From NCBI GenBank assembly GCA_903632075.3, contig CAHIKZ030000058.1:6091001-6155000 (forward strand): 64,000 nt of DNA. The letters run 5' to 3'. The stretch's first letter is position 1. The number at the start of each line of letters is the position of its first letter. Shown here piece by piece: positions 41,648 through 53,195 of the stretch. A program made the translations under genes and the position numbers. The notes beneath the pieces were generated by a model. It did not search any database, was not told the origin of the DNA, and worked only from the letters and a program-made list of their open reading frames with translations. This DNA comes from Acanthosepion pharaonis (lineage: Eukaryota; Mollusca; Cephalopoda; Sepiida; Sepiidae).

Positions 41648-42389
41648 AGGGAATTTTATTTAACATTATATTAGGTAAAATAGCAATTAACCCTATTTTA
41701 TCAAAATATGAACTTAAAAGCAACATAACCCATGAGTTTCAATTACACACTATTATAGATATATATTTTATTAATTCTAAAATGAATGAATGAGTGCAAT
41801 TAAGAATCGTTATTGTGTAGCCATATTTTTTAAATATTTTTCAGTTAAACTTTTAAAACAATGAGGAGACGCTTTCAGATGTTTAAATTTAAAAAGTGAT
41901 TAACTAATAAGAAGGTATTGCCATTAATATTTATTTTAAATTAATTGCAATGTAAAATATGATAGAAAAATATACATCATAATAAATTGTGAGTTATGAA
42001 AATTTATGACAAGTGACAATGGATAAGCAGAAAACGGTTAAAATCACACACACAAACGTGCGTGTGTAAGAATACACATATATAGCAGCCATAGAAAGAA
42101 ATAATTTCATTTTTTGGTTATTTAACGAATTAAAGGAGTATCTGGAAGAAAGGTTAGCATTTTTGCTAGCACCCAATTTATACACCATGCAACAGTAATA
42201 ATATTCACACTTAACAGGTTTTATAATAATGAGTTGTTCTGCAATCAGAAATACATTTGTTACATTTTCAATGCTTAATTTATAATTAAGATTCATTTAC
42301 TTATTTTTCTGCAGAAAAAAGCATTTCTTTGTGAAATAAAATAACAGCAAAATTTAGAATCAATTTTTCTAATACGACGAAATATAGCT

Positions 42390-42560
42390 TAGAGGAGGGG
42401 GAAATGAGAGAGAAAATAATCAGAAAGGGAGAGAGTATGTGTGTGCGTAAAGAAAAATGACAAGGCAATAAGAGAGGGAGGATGAGGAGTAAGATAGAAA
42501 GGAAAGAGGTGATAGAGAGTGGGGGAGATACAAAAGTAATGGATATTCCATTTTGATATA
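42390..42560. repeat. Purine-rich (GA/GGA) tract
   Basis: The plus strand is strongly purine-biased with GAGAG and GGGAG clusters. The minus-strand frame of 107 codons across it (Leu/Ser/Pro/Phe-rich) is a product of that bias. It resembles the longer tract at 46.8-47.3 kb. Confidence 0.7.
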
Positions 42561-43533
42561 TAGATAATATATTCAAAGACGGGAATATGACAGAAAAGAG
42601 TAAAAAAGGTTCAGCACAGAGCAAGGATCAACACTGAAAATAAAAGTTGTACATATATACACGAGTTACTTCCTCTGTGAATGTTTGAAAGAAATTATTT
42701 TTCTGTCTTATTAAATCTGATTTTTTTCCATTTCGTCTTTTCCAGAAATGTATCTCTGATGGCCAAACAACTGATTATTATAATGAATTGTTTAGAAATG
42801 GAACAGGCTATGTACATCCTAGCTCAAGAAGAAAGAGTTCACATTTATTATTTTTGATTTTGAGGAAATTTATGGGTGTTGTAAAAGAAAAGTATATAAT
42901 TATATTTTTTTTAAAAAATCAGCAAAAACAAACTTGAATGACTAATTCATTGATATACGATCTAACAACTTGTTACAAAATTTGTTTGTTTGTCAAAAGG
43001 GTTAAAGAAAGAAAGGTCGAATAAAAGAGGGAAAAAAACAGAATGACTAGAAAGAGAAGAGAAATGAATAATAAAACTGTCAGAGTGGGGGCAATTTCTT
43101 GCGAGTGTCGTCACCAAGTGAATCTTGAACATTTTCTCATTATGTATTCTACTTTTAACTATAAGCGAAAATCTTATAAAAAGACATTTATAGCTGTATG
43201 TACATTAAACACTACACATTTTTTTTAATCATAACATTTCAATAAATATCTATTTTTAAAAAGGAATAATAAAGGGGTCAGCGATTTTTCCAAATTGCTT
43301 TAAGCCAGGTAGGATCAAGCCAAGTAGGTAGGTGGCTGGGTGATTTTAAATTTACTTAACGGTCAAGCCTTTTTCTTCAAATGGACTTTATCGATTTATT
43401 TAATTTCATCAGATATCGAATGGATTTAACGCTAAATCCATAGTACACTACCTTTAACAAGTGACTAGTATTAAATTTCAGGCTAATTTTTGTTCTTCCC
43501 TTTCCATTCTATTGAGAGGGTAAAAGGAATCTC

Positions 43534-43555
43534 AAAAAAAAAAAAAAAAAAAAAA
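43534..43555. repeat. Poly(A) run
   Basis: About 22 consecutive A residues with no recognisable element body attached. Confidence 0.9.
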
Positions 43556-46126
43556 GACGAGAGATACATTTTTTTCACCTTAATTACGAAGGTACGTAAT
43601 TTTAAATGCTTGTCGACAATTTTACACATTTTCTTTCTTTTTAAGAGATAAAAACTAGGGTGTGTTTTTAATCTAATTTAAAATGCCTACTAGGAAAAAA
43701 AAAGAGGAATTCTACAGGAAACATAAAAAATAAAAGATAAATTAATATTGCATAATAATAATAATTATGCAGCAAAACATTTTTAATCCAAAGGATAAAA
43801 AACATTGTCATAGCAACAGCTAAAAATTGTTTGGTGAGATTACAAACCAAATTAGATTTTTTTTTATTATTTCGATTTTAAACAAATACGGAATCAAAAG
43901 TACAAATAAATTATTTACAAAAAAAAGTTGATTTTTAAATAATAGGTCAAGTAGCTAAGGTCCTTAACTTAAGGTAAAGGACAAATAAATCATTAAATGA
44001 AAAGTACAAGTAAATTAAATATCAGGAAGCTTTAAAAATGAAAAAAAAAAAAGGGAGGAAATAGCGAGTTGAATTTAAAAAATAAAAAGTAAATGTTCTA
44101 AAATACTCTACCAAGAAGAGAGAATAAAGAAAGAGGAAATGATTCTAACAACCTGACTGATGATTAAAAAGATGATATTTTGTTAGGGAATAAAAACGAC
44201 TCCAGGAAGTTTGTTTACGGAAATATGACAGATTCTTCTTAGTTGTTTATTTCTTTTTACGAAATTCAAGAAAAAAAAATATGATTTAAAAAAAAAAAAA
44301 AAAAAGAAAACAATTAAATGAATTAAAAACATTTTAGTAGAAACATAAGCAGAATTATAATCTCTCTACTTTCTTTATTCTTTCTCTCTTCTACGTTGTG
44401 GGCGACAAGAAAAGGCTAAAAACCAACCATTTGATTCACTCCATTGACGACGGAGGTGATATTATTATTGTTATTACCATTATTATTTCTATAAAGAAAA
44501 TGACAGTAAATATGACAGACAGGCATCTAAAAGGAATTTATTATATTGAAATAACGATTCAGATTTTATTCAAGAAGTGTTTAATTAAAAACGAGGATGG
44601 CTAATATTGATATATTCAGTGGTATTTGATAACCTCCGCGGTTTAATAAAAAAAATAAAGGGGACAATGTTTTAATGAATGTTAATATTTTCATTCTCGA
44701 TGTATGCAAAGAAAAACAGCTATGGTGACTTCATTTGAAATTTATACTTCCTGTCATTTAATTTATTTATTTATTTTCCAAGTAAACATTACTTTCTGGT
44801 GGCTACTTAAGTACGAGAATAGAGATGAACCACTAACAAAAAACAATCTTTATCATTATGAAGAATACATTATGAAGGATTTTACAAGGGATCTTTACGT
44901 AAAGCACTTTGACTTTATGGTTATTATTATTGTTATTATTATTATTATATAACCAACAATGACCAACTGTAGCTACTGAAGGGTAGTGACGGACATACCT
45001 TTTTTAAGGGGGTTGTTAAGCGTAGGTAAAAAAAAAAAAACAGGGGTCACCTGCTTGATGGCAGTATAAGAAAAAATGCCATATTGTATACACCTACTAT
45101 AACTACTATTATCGTCAATTTAAAGAGTAGGAGGTGGCCATCTCTGTACATACACACAATGTGTATGCAAGAAACATGAAGGAAGAGTTTATGTACTGAG
45201 AAAGTATGAAGATGACAAGCAACTACCACTTCCAGGTGTGAAATGCATACAAAGGTGACACATAAAAAAGAAAACAATAAAAAAAACTGCCATTTTTTTT
45301 CAAAATAAAGTCAATTAACAACAAACTTTTTTATCATCAGATCTAGGGATCCAATTCTGCTTTCGCTTCACCCCCCCCTCGTTATCTTTTCTTAATATTG
45401 TTTTTTTAGTTTTTTTTTATCATTATCATGGACACTTTTTTTTTTACTATTACTACTATTTCTCTTCTTTCTTTTTTTTTATAGTGGTGTTAAATTACCA
45501 ATTTTGTTCTACTATTTCAATAATTATTTTCGACATTTCCATGAACGAATGAACACTGACCAACGACATAAATTAAAAATCTACCACTTCCACATATTAC
45601 TTTGTTGATAACACACCCCCTTCCCTCTTTATAAATTAAATACGATTAAAATCTACACTTCCCAACTTAAAATGACTTTACAGTGATAAAAAAAAAGATA
45701 ATTAAAACACAAATATTGCAGCTTTTAAGGAAATGATGCATTCTTGACTGTCTAATTTAATATTATCGTTATTTACATACAATAAAAATGCCTGAGATTA
45801 TTGGGGAAGGGGTTCTTCTACACTTCCTTATCAAAAATATGACTACAGACAGCACAATATTTACAATGACAAATATAGTCGGATGAGAAAATAATTTTTT
45901 CTTTTTTTCTGGGGGGAATTTTTCCTTTTTTTTAAGGGAACTAGTCTCTGGTTTAGATTTAAATTTTTTATCAATATACAATTTTAAGGCATTATTATTA
46001 TCACTTCCTTTTCTTAGGGGGTATATAAATACAAACCTACCAGGTAGATCTCGAGTAGTTTGTACAGAGCCTGCTCAAACTTAGGTGTCTAATCATTTTT
46101 ATTTTAATAACAAACAGTGCACCTAC

Positions 46127-46190
46127 CTTCAGCCCATGTCGGAGAAAACAGGGCCGCCAAAATAATCAGAAATCGCCACTGCAGCCTCAT
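46127..46190 (-). CDS. First coding exon of an unidentified secreted or membrane protein (signal peptide)
   Basis: On the minus strand an ATG at 46,190-46,188 opens 21 codons plus one base. They form a textbook secretory signal peptide: a basic start (MRLQWR), a hydrophobic core (FLIILAALF) and a polar end with small residues (SPTWA-E), with likely cleavage after TWA. The exon ends CTGAAG at 46,127 and is followed by GTAGGT, a near-ideal splice donor, leaving phase 1. The ATG has G at -3, and an in-frame TAA lies 30 bases upstream (46,220-46,218), so this is the first possible start in frame. Unlike the surroundings, codon positions are G+C-balanced and CpGs are present. The mature protein lies in exons beyond a very long intron, probably outside the window. 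Cell-surface receptors, adhesion molecules or secreted factors all fit; I cannot name the gene. Confidence 0.75.
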
Positions 46191-46660
46191 AACTACAACA
46201 TCAGTGACCTGGACACGTTACCTAGAAGAAAAACATGAAATATAAAAGGATATGTTTTACCACAGGGCAGCCGGCAGGCGATCAACTCGACGAAGGGGCG
46301 ACTTGATTGTTTTTTCACCCGGGTAGTTGAACGGGTATCCTAGGTACTCCATCCAGTAGACTGTGCATCATCATATCATCCACCCGATCTGTTTCGGACA
46401 CGGTAAAGCAATCCCCCCAAAGGTCGGTCCGACGACCAACTGTTATCAAAAAAACAGATGATGGTTGCTAGTATGTAACAGGGCAGCTGAAGAAACAGAA
46501 GGGTTTAGTTGAGCGAGAACTACAGCAGATCAGCTCCTCCATTTCTTGCCATCCACTTTTACAAACAGTTAGTAAATGTCATTCTTCTCCTCTTCTTCTC
46601 TCCGATTGTTCATCATTACAGATGAATGGCCATGTGACTAATAATTGCTATTATGGTCTC
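46191..46660 (-). promoter_or_regulatory. Probable 5' UTR and core promoter region of the signal-peptide gene
   Basis: This is the least A+T-rich part of the window, with many CpGs (for example around 46,270-46,440), immediately upstream of the start codon on the minus strand. A pyrimidine-rich acceptor-like sequence (TTTTTCTTCTAG, AG at 46,223-46,222) could mark the 3' end of a 5' UTR intron, or the 5' UTR may be continuous. The nearest upstream GT (46,260) would give only a 39-base intron, which is too short. Inverted CCAAT boxes occur just upstream (GATTGG near 46,675). The transcription start cannot be fixed from sequence alone. Confidence 0.45.
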
Positions 46661-46789
46661 TCACAGCCATCCAATCAAAGATTGTCTTTCAGACTACTGG
46701 CAATCTGTTGCCAACGACCAAGAGCGCCATTGTCTGCAGAGACACAGGCTTCACTTTCAAATACTGGAAAAGCTTTTCTCCCTTTTGAA

Positions 46790-47270
46790 ATAATAACTGA
46801 AACACCGACGGAGAGGGTGTGAGAAATATGGTGGTTGCCTTTTGCAAAAGACGGAAGAGAGAGCAAGCGTGTGAGCGTACGTGTGAGATGGACGAAATCG
46901 AATGGAGCAGCAAGAGAGGTGGGGTGGAAAAACAATTTGTGCGAGTGAGGGGGAAGGGAATAAAAGCTTGAACAAATGTATAGGGGTGGGAGGGAAGTTT
47001 GTGAGTTGTTGGTTAAGATATGGAGTGGGTTGTTAAGGGAAAGAAATTGTAAGGACAATAAGAGAGGAGAAGAGTGGAAATATGGACATAAAGTGAGATA
47101 AGAAGGAGAAATGGAAGAGAAAGAATAGAGGAGAAAAGTTGAAAAAGAGGGACAGAGAGGAAGTGTAGAAAAAAAGGTGGAGTTAAAGAGATTCAAGATA
47201 CAAAGGGAGAGAAAGACAAGTATTAAATCGAAGAGAATGAAAGGGTAAAACAATTAATCTCTAGCAGAGG
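46790..47270. promoter_or_regulatory. Long polypurine/polypyrimidine tract upstream of the gene
   Basis: For about 480 bp the plus strand is overwhelmingly purine, with GAGAG, GGAGAAG and GAAGG clusters (pyrimidine on the gene's strand). It includes a few CpGs (GAGCGTACGTGTGAG near 46,870). Similar tracts near metazoan promoters can bind GAGA-type factors or form triplex structures; that role is inference. It generates the window's longest open frame (192 codons, minus strand), which is rejected as a gene. Confidence 0.5.
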
Positions 47271-47562
47271 GGAACAAAGAGGTGGATAGATAGATAGGTA
47301 GGTAGATGTAAAGAGAGGGAGTCGTTATCTTTCTATTATAGTAGTTGGCAAACATGTCGACTGCTATTTCGAACTATATTGGCACGTGAACGATGTTTGA
47401 CATGAATTTGCAATCTCTCTCTCCTACTAAGCTCACCTGAGGAACACGTTTTTACCTAACAGGTAGGGATTTTCCAATTTTTAGAGAAGAACCTTATGTC
47501 AATGTATAAATCGACTGAAAGCGGGGAACAAAATCTTTATTTTTCCTTATCCACGTTTTCAG

Positions 47563-47630
47563 GTGGTCATAGTAAAAAAGCATCATGGAAATGTTTTCAT
47601 TGTCAAAAGGCAACAACACAAAATAATCAG
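47563..47630 (+). other. Candidate plus-strand exon (weak)
   Basis: A pyrimidine-rich acceptor (TTTTTCCTTATCCACGTTTTCAG, AG at 47,561-47,562) is followed by 68 bases ending AATCAG and then GTAAAA, a good donor at 47,631. Two frames are open: one reads GHSKKASWKCFHCQKATTQN, the other begins VVIVKKHHGNVFIVK. If real it would lie on the opposite strand from the signal-peptide gene and upstream of it, implying divergent transcription, perhaps a non-coding RNA. Chance occurrence of both splice sites is quite possible. Confidence 0.2.
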
Positions 47631-47699
47631 GTAAAAATTTTGAAAAATAATTTCACGGTCTTGTTAAAATACTATTAATCATTATTATCACAATTGTTA

Positions 47700-50600
47700 T
47701 TTAACCCACAAGAAAAAGTTATATTTAAAATGGCTTGAAATAAAATGTATTGAATTGAAATAATTTTTTTTAAAGAAATTACAATATATGATACATTTCT
47801 TTCTTAAATTGATCCAGAAATACTGAAACATCATTTTCTTATATTGAATTTCATTTTTATAAAGCAAAGAAAGTTTAAAGCAATAACAATTCAAGCACTT
47901 TTAATAGAATATTTTTACAAACTTTTTCTTACAGTTTCATTATGAGTTTGAAAAAAAACACAGTCAATACAAAAAATTATTATGAAAAAAACAATACAAA
48001 TATCTAAGTTAAGATAGTTTACATATGTTTATTAAAGAAATCACAAGTGTTTATATGAAACATGAAAAGTAAATAATATTAACAGAAAAATAATTTAAAT
48101 ATAAAAATGTTTTTAAAACTGCTATGCTAACATTAAAGAAAATAATTCTTACTTAATATTTAAATAAAACTGAAGACAAAAAAAAGCAATGCATTTAAAA
48201 TATTGTACAATATTTCATGTAAACAATAACCAAATCTAATTTTGATTCAGTTTGTATTTTAGTTCTTTTCAAACTGTATCTCTACAACAGTATTGGAAAT
48301 AGATGGAGGTTTATAAAAATGATGTGCATTTGATTCAATTCTGCAAGATTATGTTGCAGAAGTTTAATAAAAGAAACTGAAAAGTAAAATGAACAAGATC
48401 CTATTTCAAAAGTTGCCTTCCTTGAATGAACTCAAAATATTGCTAAGGACCATACTGAAAGAAATATTATTGATGATTGTCTGTACTACTTGTTCCCTAT
48501 TTAAAAACAAAAAGAGAAAAAAGCTCTGAAATTGCGCAGATAATAAGCGCCAACAAGAAACTGGTGGACCATTAGACAAATAGGAAAAGAAGACTCAACA
48601 CAAATTTATTGACTTTAAAAAAATGAATGTAAAGATTCTTTCACAACTGAATATTTTCTTTTTATTCAGATGTCATACTTAGGAGGCCAGATGGAATCAT
48701 TATTAGATTTAAAAATAATAAATGACTGCAGGTAAGAATTGTGAAAGAAAAGAAACAGTAAAATTTATGTTTAGCCATATGATGATAAGGATGCTGATAC
48801 AGAATCGAACCATCCTACTTAGAATTGTAATGAAACCTTAAAAACATCATTTATACTAATTATTTATTCTATAAATACTTCAAGGACTATTCTTAGATTA
48901 TTTAATACAATTGAATAGAAGGTTACAAAAATATACAATTTTTTTTGTATAGTATCCATGGAAGTAGGAAATTTGTGACATCAATTATGAAATTTTGATT
49001 AACTTTTCTTTCTAATTGTATTTTATAAATTATAGTTAAATTTTGTTGGTGTCATATTTAATTTATTAAAGCATCAAATTGCTTCTGCAATATTCATTAT
49101 AATCATGAATAAATGCTGCTAAAATACTTTTTAGGCTTTACAATACTTGAATGAAAGATTTTATGACTAAATATATGTGGCATAGAATAAATTTATTTCA
49201 GTAACAATTACATTTTACAAACTCATGATGCCACAATTGTTAATCTGAATTTAATTGAACTGTAAAGTGGTGGAAATGATAATTATTTAAAAAGAATGAT
49301 TAATAACTTTGGCCTTAAGAGTAATTTATACTTCATATCAGTAATTTGGATATACAGTATTTCCCATGATAGAATATGCACATTTTTTCCAGAAATCCTC
49401 TAAAAAGTCACCTTATGTCTTATAACCTAATGGTTGGGTTACCAGTACTAGAATAACCTCTAAATACCCCTATTTGACACACTAATCCCTTACTGACCCC
49501 AGAATAAAATATATATGATTATAAATTATAAAATTATGATTATAAATGAAAATAATGTTAAAATATAATGCAAAAAATCTCTATATAAGAATGAGTGAAT
49601 CCTCAGTTTATTATTATTATTATTTTCCTAAATATTCCTTATCAAATTCGGTGTGTGCTATAGGTCAATAGATGTTGTATGGCAGAAGATCTGGTTAAAT
49701 TAGTGAAAAAAGGCATAAGAGAAAAAAAATAAAAATATTAGTATCTGTTCATAGATGCCTAATCAATTATATTATTATTACAGAGATAAAAAAAATAAAA
49801 AATTAACTAAGTTTTTCATATATCTTTTATTGCTTTGTGATCAGAAAACTCTTATTCAGTTATCTTAATATTATATAACAAATCAGCAGTGAAATTTTAA
49901 AAATCTTGGAAAATTATTCTTTGGAATTAAAAATCCATGTTATGTTACCTGAAAATAATCAGTAATGTGATGTTTTTTGCATACAAAAGTTTTACTTGTC
50001 CAAATCTTTCTACAAGTCAACTATTTTTAAAATATTCTGATACTAATAACCCCACTGGAATAATTTTGTTTTCCAAAGTTTATTGCCAAAACCAAAACAA
50101 AATTAGATTTTCTTTTCATTCACATATCTTTTTTTGTAATCATATGAGTTTATTCAGCCTATATTTTTTACCTTTGTTGTCTTTTATCACAATAGCAAAG
50201 ACAAAGAACTTAGTCTCAATGGATAAAGATATAATAATTATAAAAATTAATCTAAAAAATTCGAACAAAAATTATTTGATTAAATAGTCTTAACCTTAGA
50301 GTCTTATCTTTGAATTATAAGATTTTGGTCCTTAATAAATATATTATCAAGAACTTTTTGCAAGATTCAATAATGTATTTATGGATAAATATATTTTTCC
50401 CCCAAAATTCAGATTCCAATATTGCCTTAACAAAATAATATCTCCTATTACTGGCAATATCTTATTTAATTATATTTTGCCTAAAATATTTTAATGTCCT
50501 TAGCTGTGTTTGCCAAAAGACAATCATAATGAACTGCATTGTTTGATTTTAAGATAAATGTAAGTTCATCTTACAAGATGGATACATTGAATCACATTCT

Positions 50601-51200
50601 TACAATTGACCTAAAAAGCACCTGAAATTGCTTGCTTTCTCATGTATATGGCTTCAATAGTATTTTAATGTTTGAATTGTTGAAAATTTAGAGATGAAGT
50701 ATTATCATTCATTGAATTTTGGTGAAAGTGGTTCTTTTTTTCTCCATCAACCATCATGGTATAGCAGTGATGAAACATTTTGTCAAGATATCTGACAATG
50801 AGATAAAGTACAAGAAATGGTTTCATGCAGTCACTAAGAGTAATTGTGTAAAATGAATATAACTGTCACCAAAATTGAACTAGGTCCACTAATTTTATTT
50901 TCTTTACTAGTCACTGTTATGCCAACATACACCTGTCAATGTACATGAAAAAAAGTATGGCTGCCTTTGAGACTTGGTTATCACCAAGTTTTCTTGACAA
51001 GAATCTTTACAAAAAAGACAAAACAGAACATTTTTTCTATCAAAATCTATGTGTCAAGGAGTTATCAATACTTACATTAATTACATTAAGACTAATGTCT
51101 TCATCTTTGTTGTTAATATCACAACAATTCCACCATTGTGCCCTCCAACTTTCTTCAGGTGTGTCAATCTAAATAACCCTCAAAGAATTTCAAATTGAAT
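47700..51200. other. A+T-rich non-coding sequence
   Basis: Short open frames only (the longest, 116 codons at 49,937-50,287, is compositionally random). No mobile element or RNA gene recognised. Confidence 0.5.
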
Positions 51201-51289
51201 CCTTTATTTAATTTATGAGTGTAGATTGTTCTTATCCCACTGTCCATGTCTAGTGATATCTATCTTATTTTCTTTTTTTAAGTACTGCT

Positions 51290-51400
51290 CAGTTACACAT
51301 GAGATGAGCTTAGTGGTTCCTGAATTTGGTGACATAGTCATTGTGAGTTCAATCCCTTTACCAGGAAGTACAGACACAGAATCAGTAGAAACAGAGTTAG
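51290..51400 (+). repeat. Possible tRNA-derived SINE fragment
   Basis: A motif GTGAGTTCAATCCC (near 51,342-51,355) matches the RNA polymerase III B box well and is followed by TTTACCAGG. An A-box candidate upstream is weak (GAGCTTAGTGGTTCC, near 51,307). The element is too degraded for the family or ends to be assigned. Confidence 0.35.
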
Positions 51401-51519
51401 CAATAGCTGAGAAGTGCTAAAAAAAAGAAAAGAACACTACAAAATATACCTAGACATGGACAGCAGAACAAAGACAAAATAATCCCATAGATTAAATAAA
51501 GGGGTTCATTTTAAGATCT

Positions 51520-51600
51520 CCAGAAGGTTACAACTGAAGAAGGCTGGAGGTTACATTGACTGAAACATTGTGATAATAATAAGAAAGATGGTGACATTAG
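51520..51600 (+). mobile_element. Possible 3' end of a Penelope-like retroelement
   Basis: ACTGAAGAAGGCTGGAGG, then GACTGAAACATTGTGATAAT and ATAA repeats, resembles the 'tgaagaaggc...gaaacattgt' motif common at the termini of Penelope-like elements in many animals. No reverse-transcriptase or GIY-YIG coding remains nearby, so the call rests on a short motif only. Confidence 0.3.
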
Positions 51601-52084
51601 TCCAAATATAAATAAGAACATTTTTTATCCTCAAAAATTAAAAATCGCTTTTACATCATAAATATTAGTGGCTTTTACAAAAAGTCATATTATATTTGTT
51701 ACTACTGGTGAACTTTATACTTATTGAACTTTTTGGTGTATCATTTTTATAATTTTCAACTGTGTGAATATGTCCAATTAATACAAAACAATGCCATATT
51801 TTTGTGCATAAAGAAACATGTATATATAATTATTATAAAGACATATACAGAAGCCTGTCAAGAAAAAAATAGAAAGGAAACCGTAATGTCTTATTTTGAC
51901 TGTAACCCTTCTGAATGTAGTTGGTGGTAAACAACAGTTTAAAATATGTACCTACAACCTACAAGACATTTCTTTAACTAAAGAAATATACATATATAAA
52001 TATTATATCTTTGAGAACTTTATAACACACATATTTTTCATTCTAAAAAGTACTTATTAAATAAATGCTATCATCTTTTCTGAT

Positions 52085-52232
52085 ATCTACCTTATGGTGA
52101 TTTTCTAAGCATGTGGCACAAGGTCAACAGTATGAGGCACCCAGTGAGGTCAAACTCACTACTCAGTTGTAATTGTTCCAGCGAGACAAGCTTGCTAACC
52201 ATTACACTATGTCAAGGTGCCCTGAAATTTGC
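52085..52232 (-). repeat. tRNA-derived SINE with foldable tRNA head
   Basis: On the minus strand GGCACC (52,221-52,216) can pair perfectly with GGTGCC (52,141-52,136), giving an acceptor-stem-like 6-bp helix around an 86-base tRNA-like unit. Inside are an A-box region (ATAGTGTAATGGTTAGCA) and a B-box-like AGTTTGACCTC with flanking complementary AGTGAG/CTCACT. It is followed by TCATACTGTTGACCTTGTGC, a tail I associate with common molluscan/octopus SINEs of the form 'GACCTTGGGCAAGTG'. The anticodon arm does not fold cleanly, and no terminator marks it as a working tRNA gene. Confidence 0.65.
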
Positions 52233-52593
52233 CTTATGATTGTAGTAATGGTTCTCCAATGCCTTTTCATTATAATATGGTGATCTGTATAGTTAAGCAA
52301 ACAATGTTTATTATTTGAATTCAGTTACTATAGGTATTAATTTTTATTGTTTTTGCTATTGCAGTATATTATTTTAATTCCCTTAGCAATAAATAAGAGA
52401 ATTGTACATCAAACTAGTTTATAAAATTATGTGTAGTAATGGATTGAGTTGTCAGAATATGAAGATAACTATCTATGAACACAGAGATGATTAAAAGATT
52501 AAAAATATTTAGATAAATCCAAAAATAATATCGCAAAGAATTGATAGTCAATTGTTTATTAATTGCTACCAAATAACCTTATGAGAATTCATT

Positions 52594-53195
52594 GCTAAAG
52601 ATGGAGGTAAAATGATTGGCTCCCTGTATTGCTCCAGTAAATAACTGACTCCTCATGCTATCCTCTACCTTTATAAGAGAGCCAGATCAGGTAAAAAATG
52701 TAGTACTATTGACATATTTGGGTGGGAGCTGCCAAGATCTCACTTTCCACTCTTGACAGTTTTCAAGAGCATCTCCAAGTCCTTGTTGGAGAAGAATTAT
52801 TTTCCACCTTCCAACCTCTCTCTCACGGGCAGGATGTGGCAAGTCTCTCACTGCTCTAACCCAGGAAAGTGCTCAGAAGAACTACATTTCTTGGTTCTGC
52901 CAGGTCTAACCTTCACAGCTAAGAGCCACCATGCAAACCACCCACATTCCCTCCATATTCCATTGGCGAGAAGTAAGTTCCACTCAAACAGCTTCTTCTT
53001 GCACACCACTGCTCTGTGGAACAGACTCCCAAGAGGATGTTTCCATGATCACAACAATCTTAACCTGTTCAAGTCTAGAGTCAACCATTATCTTCCCCTC
53101 CTATCTATATAACTACCCTTTAACATAACCCTCTACCTTGAGTGGCCCCTAGGCCTTGTACAGGGTGAACTTTATTGTAAAAAGAAAAAAAAATT
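52594..53195 (+). pseudogene. CR1/Jockey-like LINE, 3' end of the reverse transcriptase ORF
   Basis: Conceptual translation with frameshifts gives the typical C-terminal region of a non-LTR reverse transcriptase. Recognisable parts are AILYLYK (about 52,655-52,675), an IWVGAA-like block (about 52,720), SLSLL after a LSH.(R/Q)DVA block (about 52,820-52,850), and the final SFFLHTTALWNRLPRGCF (about 52,999-53,052) followed by NLNLFKSRVN (about 53,065-53,094). The last block has the characteristic 'WNxLP...FK' signature. A 119-codon frame (52,753-53,112) spans the best-preserved part. A short 3' UTR ending in TTTATTGTAAAAAG and an A-rich tail follows. An inverted copy of the same 3' end lies at 63,245-63,745. 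Confidence 0.8.

Noticed and set aside
42301..42624. 107-codon minus-strand open frame rich in Leu/Ser/Pro
   Set aside because: Produced by the purine-rich tract at 42,390-42,560.
46675..47253. 192-codon minus-strand open frame, the longest in the window
   Set aside because: It runs through the polypyrimidine strand of the GA-rich tract and is almost entirely Leu/Ser/Phe/Pro/His. Two other frames are also open there, showing that composition and not selection keeps it open.
49937..50287. 116-codon plus-strand open frame
   Set aside because: Composition (Phe/Ser/Asn/Lys/Ile) is that expected from random A+T-rich DNA and there is no supporting context.
52136..52221. Functional tRNA gene (86 nt with 6-bp acceptor stem)
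   Set aside because: The anticodon arm and parts of the D arm do not fold properly, the B box deviates (TTTGA in place of TTCRA) and a SINE tail follows.
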